Assembly (NCBI GenBank): GCA_018136815.1
Contig: CM030935.1
Location: forward strand, 1,484,204-1,548,203
DNA length: 64,000 nt
DNA from: Isochrysis galbana
Taxonomy: Eukaryota; Haptophyta; Isochrysidales; Isochrysidaceae
Reading direction: 5' to 3'
The translations under genes were made by a program, and so were the position numbers. The notes below the pieces were generated by a model that was given only the letters and a program-made list of their open reading frames with translations, had not been told where the DNA came from and searched no databases. Within the stretch, counting starts at the first letter, position 1, and every line of letters begins with the position of its first letter. Below, piece after piece: positions 61,421 through 64,000 of the stretch.

Positions 61421-62296
61421 GAGAAGAGAGAGAAGAAGAAGGACGGGGAGGAGGAGAAGAGGCTGTACAAGGTCGTGCCGAGAGAGAATGGGCGGAAGCG
61501 AGAGAGAGGTCTTTCGCGAAACGGAAGAAGAGAGCGCGGGGACAGTGAGAGAGAGAGGCCAACGAACGGATTCGGGTGAGAAAGAGGAGGCGATGGAACT
61601 CCTCTCCTCTCTCTCCCCCCCTCCCTCCCCTGAGAGGAGAAGCGAGCGAGTCTCTCGCCGCGTGTGCCGAGCGCCGGCAGTTATTTGGTGGGAGAAGAAG
61701 ACAAGAAGGAATGGGAGAGAGAGAGAGAGGGGGGGGGGGGGGGGGGCAGCGCGAGGGGGTTTGCACCTTGAGAGATGCGCCTCTCGGTGGCCTCGGTGGC
61801 AGGAAACCCCTCCCCCCCTCTCCACTCTACGTAAAGAGTATGAGTACAAAATTTCAAGAAAATGGGGGGAAGGGGCCGGGGCTCTCTTCCCTCCCTCTCC
61901 TCGTCCACTTCTTCGTTTCTCTCTCCGTTTCTCTCTCCTCTCCTCTTCTTCCGACGCGGAGTTGCCGCTCGCTTCTCTCCCTCTCTTCTTCCCCTCTCTC
62001 TTCTCTCTCTGTCTCTTCTCTCTCTCTCTCTCTTCCTCTGTGCGTGAGCCCGCTGTGTGGGAGGGGAGGGGAGAGTAGACGTTTCATTCTTGGGGGACCG
62101 ACCAGCATCAGCGTGAATCACACACACACACACTCACACCATCGTCCACACAGCGGAGGAGCCGCTGGGGGGAGAGAGAAGAGAGAGAGAGAAGAAGGAC
62201 GGAGAGGGGGAGAAGAGGCTGTACACGGTCGTGCTGAGAGAGAATGGGCGGAAGCGAGAGAGAGGTCTTTCGCGAAACGGAAGGAGAGAGGAAGAA
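61421..62296. repeat. Pair of ~115-bp direct repeats upstream of the proline-rich gene
   Basis: 61421-61535 and 62179-62295 share GAAGAGGCTGTACA, GAGAATGGGCGGAAGCGAGA and GGTCTTTCGCGAAACGGAAG. They lie 0.25 and 1.0 kb upstream of the minus-strand start codon at 61168, separated by purine- and pyrimidine-rich tracts. Confidence 0.75.
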
Positions 62297-62714
62297 GTGG
62301 TCGTCGTCTCGCGCTCGTTCACGCGACGACCCTCTCCTCTCGCTCGGCCCGTTGGTACAAGTTACTCAAACAAAAAATAGTCGTGGTCGTTTTTTTGGGG
62401 GGTGCCTTCCATGTTTCGGGGTGGTCACTCGTGGTGTGCATGGTGTTTCGCCCCCCCCCCTCCCCCTCCCCCCCCCCCCCCCCCCGCCCGCCCGTCGCCC
62501 GCCAACGTTGGTGTTTTGCCCCCCCCCCGCCCCCCGCCTCCTGCGCGCGAGATGCGCGCGAAAAGTGCTGTCTGCCTGGCATCCGCATTCCCGCCACGCT
62601 CGAATAATCATTGTCACATAGTAACATAGGCCTGTTTTCATACGTATTCTCGCCAAAGCCAAGGGCCTGTGTGCGGCACAGTGCACGGTGCTGTCGTCGG
62701 GGAACTGTCGAGCA
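62297..62714. other. Spacer with C-rich tract
   Basis: A C-run region (about 62450-62540) and no gene until the ATG at 62715. Confidence 0.35.
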
Positions 62715-64000
62715 ATGGAGAAGGGAGGCACCCTCTTCACGATGGGCTTCTGCAAGCGCAAGTCCGAGGCCAATGAGACAGAGGTTACGGCGTCCGCAGC
62801 TCGGCGTGGTGAGCAGCTGCGGCGGCAGGCCGAGGCGTCCGCCGCGCATGATGCCGCGGCGAGGCTGAGGGCAGAGGAGGAGGACGACGTCGACGAGCAC
62901 ACGGGCTACAAGAAGCGCAAGAAGTACAACAACACGGCGAATGCGGTGCGTCTGCGCGAGAAGCGTGCGGCAACAGAGGCGATACGCAAGAATAAGAAGC
63001 AGCGCGACCTCGGGCTCGCCAGGCAAGCGGCACAGACAGCAGCAGCAGCTGGGGCGCCGTTGCCGCCATCGTCATGCGCCGCAGACGGTGCACCGCGGCA
63101 GCGCGCCCCTCGATCAATGTACACAGGAGCTTCTTCGAGCAAAGGGAAGAGGCGATGGACCGACACGGAGCGCGCGCTCGTCGTCTCAATGCACGAGCAC
63201 TTGAAGGCGCGCGGCATGGTAGGCGACGATTTCTCGATTACGGCGCGCGAGCTGCAGCTCACTTCCCCGAACCTCTTCGGTGGTGGGAGCATTGGCCGAG
63301 GCATAACTCGGCAAGATGTGCGGAATTTGGTGTTGAGGCATCGGGCCGGCATCATAGCCGACGGGCGTGGGCGACAAAATGTTGTGCCTGATGCCGTCCT
63401 GCAAAAGATCATTTGCACATTCACGGCCATCGTCAAGGCCAAGGCGAATGTCACCTCTGCGCCGATGCTCCAACCCATTGCCGTCGGCATCATCCAGGCA
63501 GAGGGTCTCGGACATCTTTTGCGCAGCGCCGACGAGCCCGGTCGTCGTGGAAAGTTCTGCTGCAGCACACAGTTCATCAGGCGGCTTTTGAAGAGCCACG
63601 GTTGGCGAAGTCGCAAGCCACAGGGAGACGCTCGTAAGTTGCCAGGTGACTGGGATCAGAAGAGGAAGGAGATGACGCTACGTCTAGCGTACTTTGTTTT
63701 TGCGCACGACATCCCACCCGCGCTCGTCATCAACGCAGATCACACGGGTATCATGTTCACACAACGGAAAGGATCAACGTGGGTCACTCAGACAATGGCA
63801 AAAGGAGGCGACCTGAGCCTAGCGAATCACGGGGACAAGCGACAATTCACCTTATTGGCCACCACCGCTGCAGACGGGACCTCTCTACCCCATCAAGTGG
63901 TCATGCAGGGAAAGGTGGCGGCGTCGCTGCCCAGATTTGCTTACCTGGAGTACGATGCGTCCGTGCTGGGTCTGAACTCCAAGAAACACCGGTCAACGTG
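62715..64000 (+). CDS. DDE_1 superfamily transposase, N-terminal part, runs off the window
   Basis: Open from ATG 62715 (MEKGGTLFTMGFCKRKSEAN) to the last base, 428 codons without a stop. The N-terminal ~150 residues are basic and helical. KRRWTDTERALVVSMHEHLK to QDVRNLVLRHRAG resembles a helix-turn-helix DNA-binding region; FIRRLLKSHGWRSRKPQG is the typical segment before the catalytic domain; PPALVINADHTGIMFTQRKG carries the first catalytic Asp (N-A-D) of the DDE_1 (pogo/Tigger-like) family, and GDKRQFTLLATTAADGTSLP follows. The later Asp residues would be right of the window. Frame integrity suggests a possibly active copy, in contrast to the dead relative at 20970-23156. Confidence 0.88.
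   Translation, partial: MEKGGTLFTMGFCKRKSEANETEVTASAARRGEQLRRQAEASAAHDAAARLRAEEEDDVDEHTGYKKRKKYNNTANAVRLREKRAATEAIRKNKKQRDLGLARQAAQTAAAAGAPLPPSSCAADGAPRQRAPRSMYTGASSSKGKRRWTDTERALVVSMHEHLKARGMVGDDFSITARELQLTSPNLFGGGSIGRGITRQDVRNLVLRHRAGIIADGRGRQNVVPDAVLQKIICTFTAIVKAKANVTSAPMLQPIAVGIIQAEGLGHLLRSADEPGRRGKFCCSTQFIRRLLKSHGWRSRKPQGDARKLPGDWDQKRKEMTLRLAYFVFAHDIPPALVINADHTGIMFTQRKGSTWVTQTMAKGGDLSLANHGDKRQFTLLATTAADGTSLPHQVVMQGKVAASLPRFAYLEYDASVLGLNSKKHRST

Noticed and set aside
61169-61849. Upstream extension of the proline-rich protein (another 227 codons)
   Set aside because: It is translated pyrimidine-rich leader with no domain, and contains one of the 115-bp direct repeats; the ATG at 61168 is a better start.

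Overview
This is a nuclear window from a photosynthetic, probably flagellated eukaryote, most likely a haptophyte-like alga. The evidence is multi-exon genes with CAG acceptors and frequent GTGCG donors, a small protein with a two-part (signal peptide plus transit peptide) plastid presequence, a MOK-type kinase of the class used in cilia, and a V-ATPase B subunit. The lineage is an inference; no rRNA or other marker gene is present. About nine host genes sit in a sea of nested transposable elements.

Layout. 1-7.9 kb: a Ty3/gypsy retrotransposon on the minus strand, whose single 2,494-codon reading frame carries Ser/Pro-rich leader, a phage-type cytosine methyltransferase domain, protease, reverse transcriptase, RNase H, integrase and chromodomain. 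7.9-10.9 kb: repeat debris (SINE-like element, LTR-like repeat, gag and recombinase-like fragments). 11.2-12.9 kb: a five-exon gene for an unknown secreted protein. 13.6-17.9 kb: MITE and a three-deep nest of LINE and SINE-like insertions. 18.4-19.5 kb: a PhyH-type dioxygenase gene (minus). 19.6-24.1 kb: MITEs, a broken DDE_1 transposase gene with a hAT element inserted in it, and a second hAT-like MITE. 25.3-26.0 kb: a plastid-targeted small protein. 26.6-33.8 kb: a full-length APE-type LINE with target duplications, interrupted by a 755-bp SINE-like element. 36.5-40.7 kb: V-ATPase subunit B and a TPR-like protein (both minus). 41.6-42.3 kb: isochorismatase-family hydrolase. 43.2-46 kb: a second methyltransferase-bearing gypsy fragment, cut by an insertion. 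47.2-49.2 kb: MOK-type kinase (minus). 49.5-53.1 kb: repeats, SINE-like elements and a gag fragment. 53.2-54.3 kb: METTL21-type methyltransferase. 56-57.7 kb: an internally deleted LINE. 59.2-61.2 kb: a 642-residue proline-rich unknown. 62.7-64 kb: the 5' part of a DDE_1 transposase that runs off the window.

The most notable feature is the capture of a phage-like DNA cytosine methyltransferase domain by a Ty3/gypsy element, seen in two diverged copies and always ahead of (or where complete, inside) the polyprotein. It suggests an element that could write methylation on DNA. The second theme is one retroposition system: an APE-type LINE and several SINE-like families share a 5' palindromic end (AACTAAG...CTTAGTT) and a 3' end finishing in a run of T in the sense strand, and most of them have 13-20 bp target duplications.
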